A stretch of 64,000 nt of DNA from Treponema zioleckii (lineage in GTDB: Bacteria > Spirochaetota > Spirochaetia > Treponematales > Treponemataceae): contig NZ_JPUF01000006.1 in assembly GCF_014737315.1 (NCBI RefSeq), positions 1 through 64,000 on the forward strand, read 5' to 3'. Positions 24,894 to 34,149 of this stretch are shown here, piece after piece. Below the pieces are notes generated by a model. The model had not been told where the DNA came from, did no database searches, and saw only the letters and a program-made list of their open reading frames with translations. The position numbers and the translations under genes are program-made. The first letter of the stretch is position 1. The number at the start of each line of letters is the position of its first letter.

Positions 24894-26282
24894 ATGGATA
24901 ATACTGGCTACACTCCCGAAGAACCGATTGCGGCGATTGCGACAGCTCTTGCACCTGCCGCGTTGGGCATAATCCGAGCGTCAGGAAAAGGGTGCATTGA
25001 GAAAGTTTCCAAACTTTTTTCTCGACCAAAAGCACTTCTTTCTGCCGCTCCTAACTCAATTGTTTACGGCTGGATTGTGAATCCTGTTGGAAGCGTTCGT
25101 GTTGATGAGGTTTTGCTTTCTGTTTTTAAGTCGCCAAAAAGTTTCACTGGCGAAGACATGGTTGAGATAAGCTGCCACGGCGGAGTTTCTGTAGTCACTG
25201 CTATTTATAACTTGCTTCTTTTGAACGGATTTAGACCTGCTGAACGCGGTGAGTTCACCTTCCGGGCTTACATTAACGGAAAAACTGACCTTACGCGCGC
25301 GGAGGCTATCCGCGAAATTATCGACTCAAAGACCGACGCGTCTCGTTCCCGTGCCGCGGGGCGTCTTGCAGGAAATCTTTACGATTCAATCGATTCCGTA
25401 AAAAAACTGATTGTTGACACTCTTGCGAGCATTGAAGTTGACATTGAGTATCCTGAAGATGAGGAAACTATAGCTGATTCGTTTGATTCTTCGGATTTGC
25501 GCCTTGCCGAAAAAAAACTTGACGCCCTTGCCTCGTCTTGGAAAAGTGAAAAAATCTATCAGGACGGAGCGCGGGTGGTTCTTTGCGGTCGCACGAATGC
25601 CGGAAAATCAAGCCTTTTTAACGCGCTCCTAAAAGAAGACCGCGCGATTGTGAGCGACATTGAAGGCACCACGCGGGATTTTATTGAAAGCTGGGTTGAT
25701 TTTGATGGAATTCCTGCCCGACTTTTTGACACTGCGGGGCTTCGCGAAACGAGCGACGTAATCGAGCAGCGCGGAGTTGAGCGCACGCGGGATTTGAGCG
25801 AGGATGCCGATTTGATTTTGTACCTCGTGGATTCAGTGAGTGGAATTGATGATGATGATAAGGATTTTTTAACTTCCGTCAGCAAAAACTTGCCGAACAC
25901 GCCTTTAATTCTTGTCCTCACAAAAGCCGATAAGAGCGCACCACCTCAAGTATCTGGTCTTACGGTGCAGAATTTGGTTTCTATATCTTCAAAAACTGGT
26001 GAAGGTCTTGCCTCGTTAAGTTCACTTGTAAAAAAATTGCTTTCGAAGGGCGAAAAGTCAGACAGAAATCAGGCCGGATTGGGAAGCGAACGGCAAAAAG
26101 TCGCCGTTGAGCAGGCTTTGGAATGTGTGCGTCACGCCCTTTCTCTTTCGGAAGATTACGCCCTTGATGCCGTAGTCCAAGATTTGGAAGACTCTCTCGA
26201 TTTCCTTGGCGAAGTTACCGGCAGCGTAACTCCGGACGACGTTTTAGGTTCAATATTCGCTCGTTTCTGCGTAGGAAAATAA
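24894..26282 (+). CDS. mnmE: tRNA modification GTPase MnmE
   Basis: A 462-residue protein matching MnmE over its length. The N-terminal tetrahydrofolate-binding domain (residues 1-120) opens with EEPIAAIATA and contains SFTGEDMVEISCHGG. The G domain, inserted in the helical domain, has G1 GRTNAGKS (232-239), EGTTRD (257-262), DTAG (279-282) and a TKAD guanine motif near 345. The C-terminus is FCVGK, with the conserved Cys459 of the C(I/V)GK motif. With MnmG it installs cmnm5 or nm5 modifications at U34 of certain tRNAs. mnmG is not in the window. Confidence 0.97.
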   Translation: MDNTGYTPEEPIAAIATALAPAALGIIRASGKGCIEKVSKLFSRPKALLSAAPNSIVYGWIVNPVGSVRVDEVLLSVFKSPKSFTGEDMVEISCHGGVSVVTAIYNLLLLNGFRPAERGEFTFRAYINGKTDLTRAEAIREIIDSKTDASRSRAAGRLAGNLYDSIDSVKKLIVDTLASIEVDIEYPEDEETIADSFDSSDLRLAEKKLDALASSWKSEKIYQDGARVVLCGRTNAGKSSLFNALLKEDRAIVSDIEGTTRDFIESWVDFDGIPARLFDTAGLRETSDVIEQRGVERTRDLSEDADLILYLVDSVSGIDDDDKDFLTSVSKNLPNTPLILVLTKADKSAPPQVSGLTVQNLVSISSKTGEGLASLSSLVKKLLSKGEKSDRNQAGLGSERQKVAVEQALECVRHALSLSEDYALDAVVQDLEDSLDFLGEVTGSVTPDDVLGSIFARFCVGK

Positions 26283-26460
26283 GGGAACGCTGCAAGTTGA
26301 CTTTTGGAGTTTAAGTTGATTTTGTGCGTTCCCCGCAAGTTTTGCTAAAGCAAAACTCGCGCGTTGGTTAGCGGGCTTGCAGGTGTCCACAAAAGTCGGC
26401 GGCAAGGAGAGCCGCCTTTTGTGGGTATGGCTTTATCGCTCGCGAGTCGCGAGCAATTTT
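26283..26460 (+). repeat. Structured repeat, locus I unit 1
   Basis: This unit starts directly after the mnmE stop. H1: gggaacgc (26283-26290) with gcgttccc (26326-26333). H2: agttttgc with gcaaaact around 26339-26357. A linker ends in gcttgcaggtg. H3: ccacaaaag... with ...cttttgtgg (26387-26424). H4: gctcgcga (26438-26445) with tcgcgagc (26447-26454). All four hairpins recur in the same order in the other units with different arm sequences. Confidence 0.85.
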
Positions 26461-26620
26461 GGGAGTGCGGTTGACTTTGTGCACTTCCCGACAGTTTTGC
26501 TAGAGCAAAACTGTCGCTCTGGTGGAGGAATTTGCAGGTGCTTTCGAGTTGCCGCGAGAAGGAGTGCGGCAACTCGAAGGTGTGACTTTATTGCCCGCGC
26601 GGCGCGGGCAATTTTGTGTT
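26461..26620 (+). repeat. Structured repeat, locus I unit 2
   Basis: Tandem neighbour of unit 1. H1: gggagtgc (26461-26468) with gcacttccc (26481-26489). H2: cgacagttttgc (26489-26500) with gcaaaactgtcg (26505-26516). Linker: ctctggtggaggaatttgca. H3: ctttcgagttgccgc (26541-26555) with gcggcaactcgaagg (26566-26580). H4: ttgcccgcgc (26591-26600) with gcgcgggcaa (26602-26611). H2, H3 and H4 arms differ from unit 1 but pair equally well. Confidence 0.85.
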
Positions 26621-26784
26621 GTGGGGGCTTGTGTGTTTCCTCGAAAAGCTGGTAATGACAGGCATTTTAGTCTTTGCAAAATAAACAGTCTTGAAGTTGA
26701 GCCAATTAAAATAGTAATTTTATGTAGTAAAATCTTATCATTTTTATAAAAATATCAAAATTTTGTGATTATTTTGTGATTTGG

Positions 26785-26855
26785 ATTTTACTTTTCTTAA
26801 TTTCTGTCGTATAATTCTCACGTTTTTAACAGTTGTAAAATACTGTTAAAAAAAT
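26785..26855 (+). promoter_or_regulatory. Putative promoter and 5'-leader hairpin of the SBP-chemoreceptor operon
   Basis: A TATAAT box lies at 26810-26815 with a poor -35 region. An inverted repeat ttaacag/ctgttaa follows at about 26826-26851, inside the leader before the ATG at 26909. The stretch from 26621 to 26785 is AT-rich and shows nothing else. Confidence 0.4.
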
Positions 26856-26908
26856 CAAAAAGTTCTATTGAAAAAATCATTTAATAGATTTAACCTTTAA
26901 GCTAGCTT

Positions 26909-28568
26909 ATGAAAGATTTTAAATTTATTTCAATTTTATTAATTCCATCGGTTCTCATTTTATTGGGACTTGTTTCTTGTGGTGAAAAAAACCTCAAAAA
27001 AAAGAAAGTTGCCAGAAAAAAGCGTTTCTGGTAGCGTTTTGAACATTGCTTTTGATTCTACGATTGATTCGCTTGATCCTCAAAAAGCTGTTAATGCAAG
27101 TTCGTTTGAAATGATTGGAAATTGTATTGACGGACTCATGCAAATGGCTGATGACGGTTCTGTTCAGAAGGCGATTTGTAAAGAAGAAATTGTTTCATCG
27201 GATGGATTAAAGCATACTTTTAAGTTGCGGGACGACGTTTTTTGGTCAAACGGTGAACTTGTAACTGCGCACGATTTTGTTTATGGCTGGGAGCGTGCGG
27301 TTGACCCGGCAACGCAATCTGAGTATGCGTTTATGATGCGCGACATTGCTCAGGTAAAAAATGCGGGGGCAATCATGGCCGGGCAGATGGATAAAAATCA
27401 GCTTGGCGTTCGGGCCGTTGATGACTACACTTTTGAAGTTCAGCTTAGAGTCCCTGTTTCATTCTTCAATCAGCTTTTGTATTTCTGTACTTTCTATCCT
27501 GCAAATCAAAAATTCATTGAAAAAGTTGGCGAGAATTATGCCACCACCCCAGAAAATTTCCTTTGTAACGGAGCATTTATTTTAACCGAATATGAACCGC
27601 AAGGAAAAGGAATTACGTTCATAAAAAATACAGCTTATTATGATGCTGATAAGGTAAGCCTTGCCGGACTGAATTATAAGATTGTTGCAGACGGTGCCGA
27701 AGCCCTTCAAAAATTTAAGAATGGCGAAGTTGATTTGGCGGAAGTTGCTGGAAGTCAGATTTCGCAGGTAAAAGATTCTCCTGAATTCAAATCTGTCGCA
27801 TCTGGATTCCTTTATTATCTTACGTTCAACCTTGATAATCCTTACTTTAAGAGCAAAAATCTCAGATTGGCTTTGTCCCTTGCAATAGACAGAAATGAAG
27901 TTGTGGACAATCTTGGCGATGGTTCCCAGGCTGCTTATTCTGCTGTTCCTCGTGGTTATGCGTTTGATTCTAATGGGCAGGATTTTACTCCTGATGGTGT
28001 GGAATTTCCGGAAACTTGTGATTATGACCCTGAAAGGGCGCGAGAATATTTTAGAATGGCGCAGAGTGAACTTGGACAGCGTGAATTTTCATTCAGTTTG
28101 CTTGTAGCCGAAATTGAGGCTCAGCTTACGACGGCAAAGACCATTAAGGAGCAGATTGAGACGCTTTTGCCTGAAATTCATATTGAACTCAATGTTGTTT
28201 CAAAAAAAGAGCGTCGAAAACTTATGGTTGCTCATAAGTTTGAAGTTGGTCTTACGAACTGGGGACCTGACTATGCGGATCCTATGACATATCTTTCTAT
28301 GTGGGTAACGGGAAATGACAATAATATGGGAAATTATGTAAATCCAAAATACAATGCGATTATTGCCAGTTGTTCTGACGGAGAACTTTGTACAAAACCT
28401 GCCGAACGATGGAAGGCTATGAAAGATGGTGAAAAAATGGTTATGGATGATGTTGTTATCTCTCCAGTATACCAAAAATGCAATGCAGATTTGATAAAAA
28501 CTAATGTAAGGGGAATCGCATTCCATGCGGTTGCAATCAACAGAATTTATAAACACACTTCGAAATAG
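26909..28568 (+). CDS. Family 5 solute-binding lipoprotein (OppA-type), frameshift in signal region
   Basis: The true start is probably the ATG at 26909, reading MKDFKFISILLIPSVLI and LLGLVSC with lipidated Cys24. This frame runs out shortly after, while the mature protein (SGSVLNIAFDSTIDSLDPQK onward) lies in another frame. Removing one A from the A8 tract at 26996-27003 joins them exactly into a 552-residue lipoprotein. The mature part has the family 5 hallmarks: LRDDVFWSNGELVTAHDFVYGWERAVDP, FLCNGAFIL, LSLAIDRNEVV and GLTNWGPDYADPMTYL, as in oligopeptide-binding OppA. As written the gene is broken; it may be phase-variable, rescued by slippage, or affected by a sequence error. The chemoreceptor gene follows after 11 bases and no permease is adjacent. 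Confidence 0.8.
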
Positions 28569-28579
28569 GAATATTATTT

Positions 28580-30712
28580 ATGGAAGAAAAACTTAATTCT
28601 GAAGAAAAGGCTGTTTACTTGAATCAGAAAGGAAAGCCTTACGGACATTTTGCCATCCAGTTCTCTCTTGCGATATTTATTGTTCTTCTCGTATTTTTTG
28701 TAATTCAAAATATTCTTATTGTTCGGCTCGTAAAAAAATTCTCGAAGGACGATTATTCGAATTTTAGTGAAAAGATTATAAAAGAGGATGCCGGAAAAAT
28801 CAGTTACTGGAATGAGGTTCTCGTCAATGACTTGCGAATATATTCCGACAACGATGTTACTAAAGCCGGAGATGCTGATGAGATTATTTCCTGGCTTGAA
28901 AGACATAAAAGCATTCAGAATCCTTATTTCAATTACATCATGTTTTGTACGCCTGACGGTGTAGGTCATACTAGTGACGGATCTAGCATCACTGTAATTT
29001 CTATGCCTTTTTTCCGCTCGATTATGAATGACCGAAAGGAACGTTACGTTTCTAATATCGACTTTCAGGCGGATGGTTCTGTAAGCTATTTTATTGCGCG
29101 TCCTGCTTTTGATTCTTCTGGAAAATTGATTGGCGTTTTTGCGGGTGCTGTAAAACTTGACGAAATTGACAAGATGATTGGTGAGCTTTCTCTTGGCGCG
29201 AGCGGTCGGGCGATTCTTATCGGTGACGATGGTGTTCTGATTTCTCACATGCACGGCGAAAAAAATTATATCGACCTTTTTTACAGCGATAAGGCTGGTT
29301 ACAGCGGACTTATCGACGTTGCAAAAGAGGCTGCGGCTGGAAAAACCGGTGAAGGCTACTACACCGACGCTTCGGGCACACGAACTTTCGCTTCTTATTC
29401 TCCTGTAGAAGGCACTCCGTGGTCTGCAATCCTTACAGTTCCTGTGGCACAAATTAATTCAGCGGGTAACTCTTTGAGGACTACGATTTTTACAATCAGC
29501 GGATTTATCGGTGTCGTTCTTGTCATCACTTGTATCATGCTTTTGTTCAGGTCAATTAAGCCACTTCGCGAAATCCGCAACAGCATTCGAACGATTGCTA
29601 CTGGAAACGCGGATCTTACTCAAAAGCTGGTCGTAAAGAGCAACAATGAAATCGGTGCGCTGGGTGACGGATTTAACATGTTTATGGAAAAACTCCGCAC
29701 GATTATGAGCGGCTTGAAAGATTCTAAAGAAACTTTGAAGCAAGTAAATGTTGGTTTGCAAGAAAGAATCGACGATAACGGCCGGTCAATTTTTGACATT
29801 ATCAAAGATTTGAATTCTATTGACGCTCAGGTTCAGAATCAGGCTTCAAGTGTTTCTCAAACTGCCTCGGCCGTAGAAGAAATTTCTAAGAACATTGAGT
29901 CTCTTGAAAAAATGATTGAAACTCAGGCGAGCGGTGTAACTCAGGCAAGTGCTGCTGTTGAAGAGATGATTGGAAATATCAAGAGCGTTAACGCTTCCGT
30001 TGGTTACATGGCCGAGTCGTTCGACAAACTTGCAGACAATGCAAAAGACGGAATTTCCCGCCAGAATGACGTAAACCTTAAAATCAGGCAGATTGAAGAG
30101 CAGTCAAAGACTCTGCATGAGGCGAACAAAACTATTTCTACGATTGCAAGCGAAACCAATCTGCTTGCGATGAATGCCGCAATTGAGGCTGCTCATGCCG
30201 GCAGTGCAGGCCGAGGATTCTCTGTTGTTGCTGACGAAATTCGAAAACTTTCTATTACGTCTTCCGCACAGTCAAAGAAAATCCGGGACGAGCTTAAAAA
30301 GATTCAAGGCTCAATTGATGAAGTTGTAAATGCTTCAAAAGCTTCTAGTGATTCCTTTGCGGAAGTAAACAGCAGCATTGTTGGAACTCAGCAACTTGTT
30401 TTGCAGATTAAGTCCGCAATGGAGGAACAGCAGGAAGGTTCACATCAGATAACTGAAGCTCTCCACTTGATGAACGATAATACGTCCGAAGTTCGCTCTG
30501 CTTCTCACGAGATGGCTGTTGGAAACAAGGCTATTCTTGCTGAGGTTGACCATCTTCGGGAAACTACTACAGAAATCAAAACTAGTATGAATATGATTTC
30601 TGATAGTGCGGAAAAAATCAAAGGTTCAAGTAATGCTTTGAACGAGATTTCTGGTTCCGTGCACGAAACTGTAGATGGCATAGGAAATCAAATCGACCTC
30701 TTCACCGTTTAG
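28580..30712 (+). CDS. Methyl-accepting chemotaxis protein with periplasmic Cache domain
   Basis: A 710-residue transmembrane receptor. A transmembrane helix (about residues 28-50) is followed by a periplasmic Cache-type sensor (about 55-300), a second helix (about 303-325), a HAMP domain (PLREIRNSIRTIATGNADLTQ, about 330-385) and a long cytoplasmic coiled coil with the conserved hairpin tip ETNLLAMNAAIEAAHAG. There is no C-terminal CheR-binding pentapeptide. It transmits ligand binding to CheA/CheW and so to flagellar motors. The gene starts 11 bases after a peptide-type binding protein gene, which suggests that this binding protein may present ligand to the receptor. It is closely similar in the signalling half to the second receptor at 45576. 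Confidence 0.93.
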   Translation: MEEKLNSEEKAVYLNQKGKPYGHFAIQFSLAIFIVLLVFFVIQNILIVRLVKKFSKDDYSNFSEKIIKEDAGKISYWNEVLVNDLRIYSDNDVTKAGDADEIISWLERHKSIQNPYFNYIMFCTPDGVGHTSDGSSITVISMPFFRSIMNDRKERYVSNIDFQADGSVSYFIARPAFDSSGKLIGVFAGAVKLDEIDKMIGELSLGASGRAILIGDDGVLISHMHGEKNYIDLFYSDKAGYSGLIDVAKEAAAGKTGEGYYTDASGTRTFASYSPVEGTPWSAILTVPVAQINSAGNSLRTTIFTISGFIGVVLVITCIMLLFRSIKPLREIRNSIRTIATGNADLTQKLVVKSNNEIGALGDGFNMFMEKLRTIMSGLKDSKETLKQVNVGLQERIDDNGRSIFDIIKDLNSIDAQVQNQASSVSQTASAVEEISKNIESLEKMIETQASGVTQASAAVEEMIGNIKSVNASVGYMAESFDKLADNAKDGISRQNDVNLKIRQIEEQSKTLHEANKTISTIASETNLLAMNAAIEAAHAGSAGRGFSVVADEIRKLSITSSAQSKKIRDELKKIQGSIDEVVNASKASSDSFAEVNSSIVGTQQLVLQIKSAMEEQQEGSHQITEALHLMNDNTSEVRSASHEMAVGNKAILAEVDHLRETTTEIKTSMNMISDSAEKIKGSSNALNEISGSVHETVDGIGNQIDLFTV

Positions 30713-30727
30713 TAGCGGAAACTCTAT

Positions 30728-30893
30728 AATCGGACGCGCCGCGCGGACAATGAAATCGATTTCTCAATCCGTGGCAGGAACGATTGCCGCGGATTGGGAG
30801 CACTTTAAAGCACGATGAAGCGACAGGTTTCCCAAAACTGTCGGGCGACGGCAAGGTTGACTCAAATTTTTCAAGTTTCTTTTGCCGTCGCCC
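30728..30893 (-). repeat. Structured repeat, locus II (single unit)
   Basis: Read on the minus strand this is one unit in the same order. H1: gggcgacggcaa with ttgccgtcgccc (30882-30893 and 30843-30854). H2: cgacag/ctgtcg (30821-30843). H3: ctcaatccg with cggattgggag (30763-30800). H4: tgtccgcgcggcgcgtccg at about 30731-30750. It follows the chemoreceptor stop and could also end its transcript. Confidence 0.75.
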
Positions 30894-30978
30894 TTACTTG
30901 TTACCCACTGGGCTTTTAATGTAAAATGACTTTTAGGGAGTTTGTTCTACAATATTTAAGTCCGTGTGGAGTCCGATA

Positions 30979-32541
30979 ATGAAAAAGAAATTGTTTTTGC
31001 TCGCAATCCCTTCGTTGATTGCGGCTTTGTTCACTTCGTGCAATGATAAAAATTCTTCAGGTTCAAAAAATACCCTTACCGAAATTGAAATTTGGTACAG
31101 CCCGTATACTAGCGACGTTGCTCCTTTGCCAGATGACAGTCCGATTTATAAGGCTGTCGAAACTCAGCTTGGAATCAAATTGAAAACAGTGCCTCTTCCT
31201 GTCAAGAAGGATGAGCAGAATGAGAAAATCATAAAAGCTGCAAAGGCAAATTCTCTTCCAGATTTTTTTATGACTAACCGTGATATTCTTGTTCAGCTTG
31301 TAAAAGCGAATCAGGTTGCGCGCGTTGAAAAAATGTATAATGTTATGCCTGAACGTACTGCAAAAATGTACGATACTGCGGCACAGAATGCTTCTAAATT
31401 TGACGGTTTGGCTTATGGACTTTCTCAGAGCGGTGCGATTGACCGCAACGAGGGCATTTTGATTCGCAAAGACTGGCTCGACAATCTTGCGCTTCCAATT
31501 CCTGTTACGACAGAAGATTTTTTTGACGTTATGATGAAATTTACGTTCAACGACCCGGATAAAAACGGAAAGAACGATACTTACGGATTCGGAGCTTACC
31601 TTGAAATCAACAATCGTGAGGAAGGGCTTGGAACTCGTTTTGCTCCGTTCTTTGGTGCGTTTGGCGTTGCGGGAACTTTTAATGCCTCAAAAAATGACCC
31701 AGGATTGAACATTCGAAAACCGGCATATTTTAATGCCTTGCAGTACATTCAGTCGATTGTTGCCGCAAAAATCATCGATCCGAACTGGCTCGGATACTCA
31801 AAAGACGATTTTAGAAATGCTTGGAAGGAGGGCCGTTTTGGAATTATGCGTGAGCAGAATGCGGCTTACGCGCTGGAGGCGAACTATAAAAAATTCGACG
31901 AAAACTTCCCGGACGGCGAGTGGATTTTGATTGATCCTCCTGTTGGCCCGAATGCAGAAAGCTCGGTAGGTTGCTATACATCTAGTTACAGAACTTATGC
32001 TGTTTCACGACGTGCCGGCGAACTTGGAAAACTTCCTGCTATCGCAAGACTTTTGGAATGGATGACAACTGATGGTTACAATATGGTTGCCTATGGACGT
32101 GAGGGAGTTAACTTTTTGCTTGATGCCGAAGGTAATGTAACTACAGACGGGCTTGAAGATCCAGAACAGGCGTACACAAAAACAGCGGCCGCACCATACT
32201 TGCAGCTTCGCAATATAGTTTTCTATGGCGGTGACGAGGAACTTTCGGCTCGCTATCCTTCGTGGACGACAATTAATGGACGCAAAATGAGCGCACTCAC
32301 GGTTCTTCGCGAAATGCAGAAAAAGCCTTGGACACAGTCTGTTGGAATTCCGTCACCGGATGCAGAGTTAAAGAAATTCATGCGTCAGGGCGTTCAGGAT
32401 TTTGTTACAGGAAAGCGCTCCCTTACGTGGGAGTCGTGGACAGACTGGCTTGAGGAATTTGACCGCCGTGGCGGTGAAGAATGGGAACGTCAGTCAATTG
32501 AGCAGGCTATGGCGAACAATCAGCTCATAGATACGTTCTAA
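30979..32541 (+). CDS. Orphan extracellular solute-binding lipoprotein (LplA/family 1 type)
   Basis: The ATG at 30979 has GGAG seven bases upstream and gives MKKKLFLLAIPSLIAALFTSC with lipidated Cys21, 520 residues in all. The mature sequence has the sugar-type binding-protein pattern: ITEIEIWYSP-like first strand, DSPIYKAVETQLGIKLK, LPDFFMTNRDILVQLVKANQVARVE, ILIRKDWLDNLALPIPVTTEDFFDVMMKFTFNDPDKNGKNDTYGF. This pattern (with the 'DPDxNGKxDTYG' calcium-site-like loop) is typical of large LplA-like proteins of Firmicutes and spirochaetes that take up oligosaccharides. No permease or ATPase gene is adjacent; it must share those encoded elsewhere. A bidirectional terminator follows. Confidence 0.85.
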   Translation: MKKKLFLLAIPSLIAALFTSCNDKNSSGSKNTLTEIEIWYSPYTSDVAPLPDDSPIYKAVETQLGIKLKTVPLPVKKDEQNEKIIKAAKANSLPDFFMTNRDILVQLVKANQVARVEKMYNVMPERTAKMYDTAAQNASKFDGLAYGLSQSGAIDRNEGILIRKDWLDNLALPIPVTTEDFFDVMMKFTFNDPDKNGKNDTYGFGAYLEINNREEGLGTRFAPFFGAFGVAGTFNASKNDPGLNIRKPAYFNALQYIQSIVAAKIIDPNWLGYSKDDFRNAWKEGRFGIMREQNAAYALEANYKKFDENFPDGEWILIDPPVGPNAESSVGCYTSSYRTYAVSRRAGELGKLPAIARLLEWMTTDGYNMVAYGREGVNFLLDAEGNVTTDGLEDPEQAYTKTAAAPYLQLRNIVFYGGDEELSARYPSWTTINGRKMSALTVLREMQKKPWTQSVGIPSPDAELKKFMRQGVQDFVTGKRSLTWESWTDWLEEFDRRGGEEWERQSIEQAMANNQLIDTF

Positions 32542-32614
32542 GAGAATCTCTAAAAACTGAACTTTTTAGAGGTAACTTTGAAAATTAAAATCTGTGCTAA
32601 ATGCATTTGAAAAC

Positions 32615-32668
32615 TGTCATTCTGAATGAAAACAATCATGCAGTCGTGGCGCAGCGCTCAGAATGACA
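32615..32668. repeat. Dispersed inverted repeat with GTCATTCTGA ends
   Basis: tgtcattctga (32615-32625) and tcagaatgaca (32658-32668) form a perfect 11 bp inverted repeat. The same terminal sequence bounds an inverted repeat at 55976-56034, so this is a small dispersed intergenic element. Confidence 0.6.
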
Positions 32669-32675
32669 TTTTATG

Positions 32676-32720
32676 AAAAAAATAGCCTTCCATTCGAATC
32701 GTTTGGAAGGCTATTTTTTT
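32676..32720. terminator. Bidirectional terminator between the SBP gene and thrC
   Basis: aatagccttcca (32681-32692) pairs with tggaaggctatt (32704-32715); A residues precede and T residues follow. It serves the convergent genes ending at 32541 and 32736. Confidence 0.85.
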
Positions 32721-32735
32721 GTCTGAACTAAAATT

Positions 32736-34055
32736 TTAAAATGAATTCTGCTTTACTTTTTTTATAAGTTCCATTATTTCTTCGGCAGTTGAAACAACCG
32801 GGCGGTTAATCTGCACCGACTTCCAGAATTGTTTCATATTTTCTGGCATTTCCGGAGTTTCGCCTACGTTGTGTTTTATGTATTCGCTGGAGAGGGAAGG
32901 ATGGTCTCTCATAATCAGGACGACAGACGCATCATCTTCCTGCAATCGCTCTTTTTGTGCCAGGGTTGCGGCATACGCTCTGCTGGTAAGCTTGTCCGCG
33001 TATACGTTGTATTTCATAAAAAGCTCCTGACAAGCCTGTTTTTCAAGCTCTTCTGTTACGGTTGCCGGAAAAATAAAATGCTTTAAAAGGAGCGAATTTG
33101 AGTTGAACATACTTTCGAGTCGCTCGATATTTGACGGGTTTGCCGGGTCAGCTTTTTCGCGGTTTTTAAGTTCCACGAGACTGTCCATAATCATACAGTT
33201 TCCCTTCAAGTCCGTAGTGATTTCGTTCGTTGCCGGACAGATGAATCCGTTTACTGGAAGCGCGACCCGCCAGCTGTAAAGTCCTGCCACGAGATTACTG
33301 AAATTTCCCGTCGCCATAGAATAATAAATATCGCCGTTCACCTGGTTTTTGAGCCTGCTGAATGCGAACGGATAAAAAAACATTTGTGGCATGAGCCGAC
33401 CGATGTTCGCGGTATTTGCCGTCGTAAGTCCGTATTTTTCAACAAATTCGTGGTTAAAAAAGATTTTTCGGATAAGTTTGTGACAGTCTTTTTCGTTTCC
33501 GTCAACTTCGACCGGAAGAATATTTCCGCCGTTCCAAATATAATCGCTTTCTTTTAAGCCTCGCACGCGCCCTTTCGGATAAATCAGAACGGATTTTACG
33601 TGCTTTTTGCCCTGAATCATTTTTGCGACGCTTGCGCCGAGTTCGCCCATCGTCACGTCAAGAAAAATTGCATCTTTTCCCTGCATTGTAAGGATAACTT
33701 CAAGGGAATTTATAAGAAAAGAAATTCCGAAATCCTTGTGACTTCCGGTTGGTGTATGAAAAAGTTCCAGCGTAAAAAGATTGTCCGAAAGTTTGTTCAG
33801 ACGCGGCGTGAACGGGAATGCCCGTGTTGCGATTGTTTCACAGATGATTGGCGAGAATTCCTCTTTTATGAAGGCGGAAGTTAACGCACCTGCAATCGAT
33901 GGAAAAGGCGTGTTTTCGTTTGTGTACAAAATCCAGCGACGCAAATCTGCGGCTTCTGACGGTTCGTAAAGTCCTCCGTCATCGGGCATACATTTTGTTA
34001 TTGCCGTTGCAAAATTTGCGGTGTGTTCAATGTTTCGTGTCGAATTTACTTTCAT
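32736..34055 (-). CDS. thrC: Threonine synthase
   Basis: A 439-residue PLP enzyme that converts O-phosphohomoserine to threonine in the cytoplasm. Start ATG at 34055 (MKVNSTRNIEHTANF) is preceded by AAGGTGA; an in-frame GTG at 34070 is less well placed. The cofactor lysine is Lys107 in TPTGSHKDFG, the family signature, and the N-terminal PDDGGLYEP motif is also typical. Later landmarks include YSMATGNFSNLVAGLYS (the phosphate-binding glycine-rich part) and NGFICPATNEI. It is monocistronic, with a TATACT box upstream, and faces the neighbouring binding protein gene. Biosynthetic partners (homoserine kinase, dehydrogenase) are not nearby. Confidence 0.93.
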   Translation of the reverse strand: MKVNSTRNIEHTANFATAITKCMPDDGGLYEPSEAADLRRWILYTNENTPFPSIAGALTSAFIKEEFSPIICETIATRAFPFTPRLNKLSDNLFTLELFHTPTGSHKDFGISFLINSLEVILTMQGKDAIFLDVTMGELGASVAKMIQGKKHVKSVLIYPKGRVRGLKESDYIWNGGNILPVEVDGNEKDCHKLIRKIFFNHEFVEKYGLTTANTANIGRLMPQMFFYPFAFSRLKNQVNGDIYYSMATGNFSNLVAGLYSWRVALPVNGFICPATNEITTDLKGNCMIMDSLVELKNREKADPANPSNIERLESMFNSNSLLLKHFIFPATVTEELEKQACQELFMKYNVYADKLTSRAYAATLAQKERLQEDDASVVLIMRDHPSLSSEYIKHNVGETPEMPENMKQFWKSVQINRPVVSTAEEIMELIKKVKQNSF

Positions 34056-34093
34056 AAACTTTCGTTTCACCTTGACTTTCTACAGTCCGTCTT

Positions 34094-34099
34094 AGTATA
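34094..34099 (-). promoter_or_regulatory. -10 box of thrC
   Basis: TATACT on the minus strand, about 38 bases before the ATG at 34055, leaving room for the AAGGTGA ribosome-binding site. The -35 region is not clear. Confidence 0.4.
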
Positions 34100-34149
34100 C
34101 CCCATTTATAAGCTTGCAGGTATAAAAATCTTTTTAGCGTCCGTGCTTA

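Noticed and set aside
28574-29452. A 292-residue open frame on the minus strand over the chemoreceptor gene
   Set aside because: It lies wholly opposite well-conserved Cache and membrane coding sequence, is rich in Arg/Asn/Lys without domain pattern, and has no ribosome-binding site.
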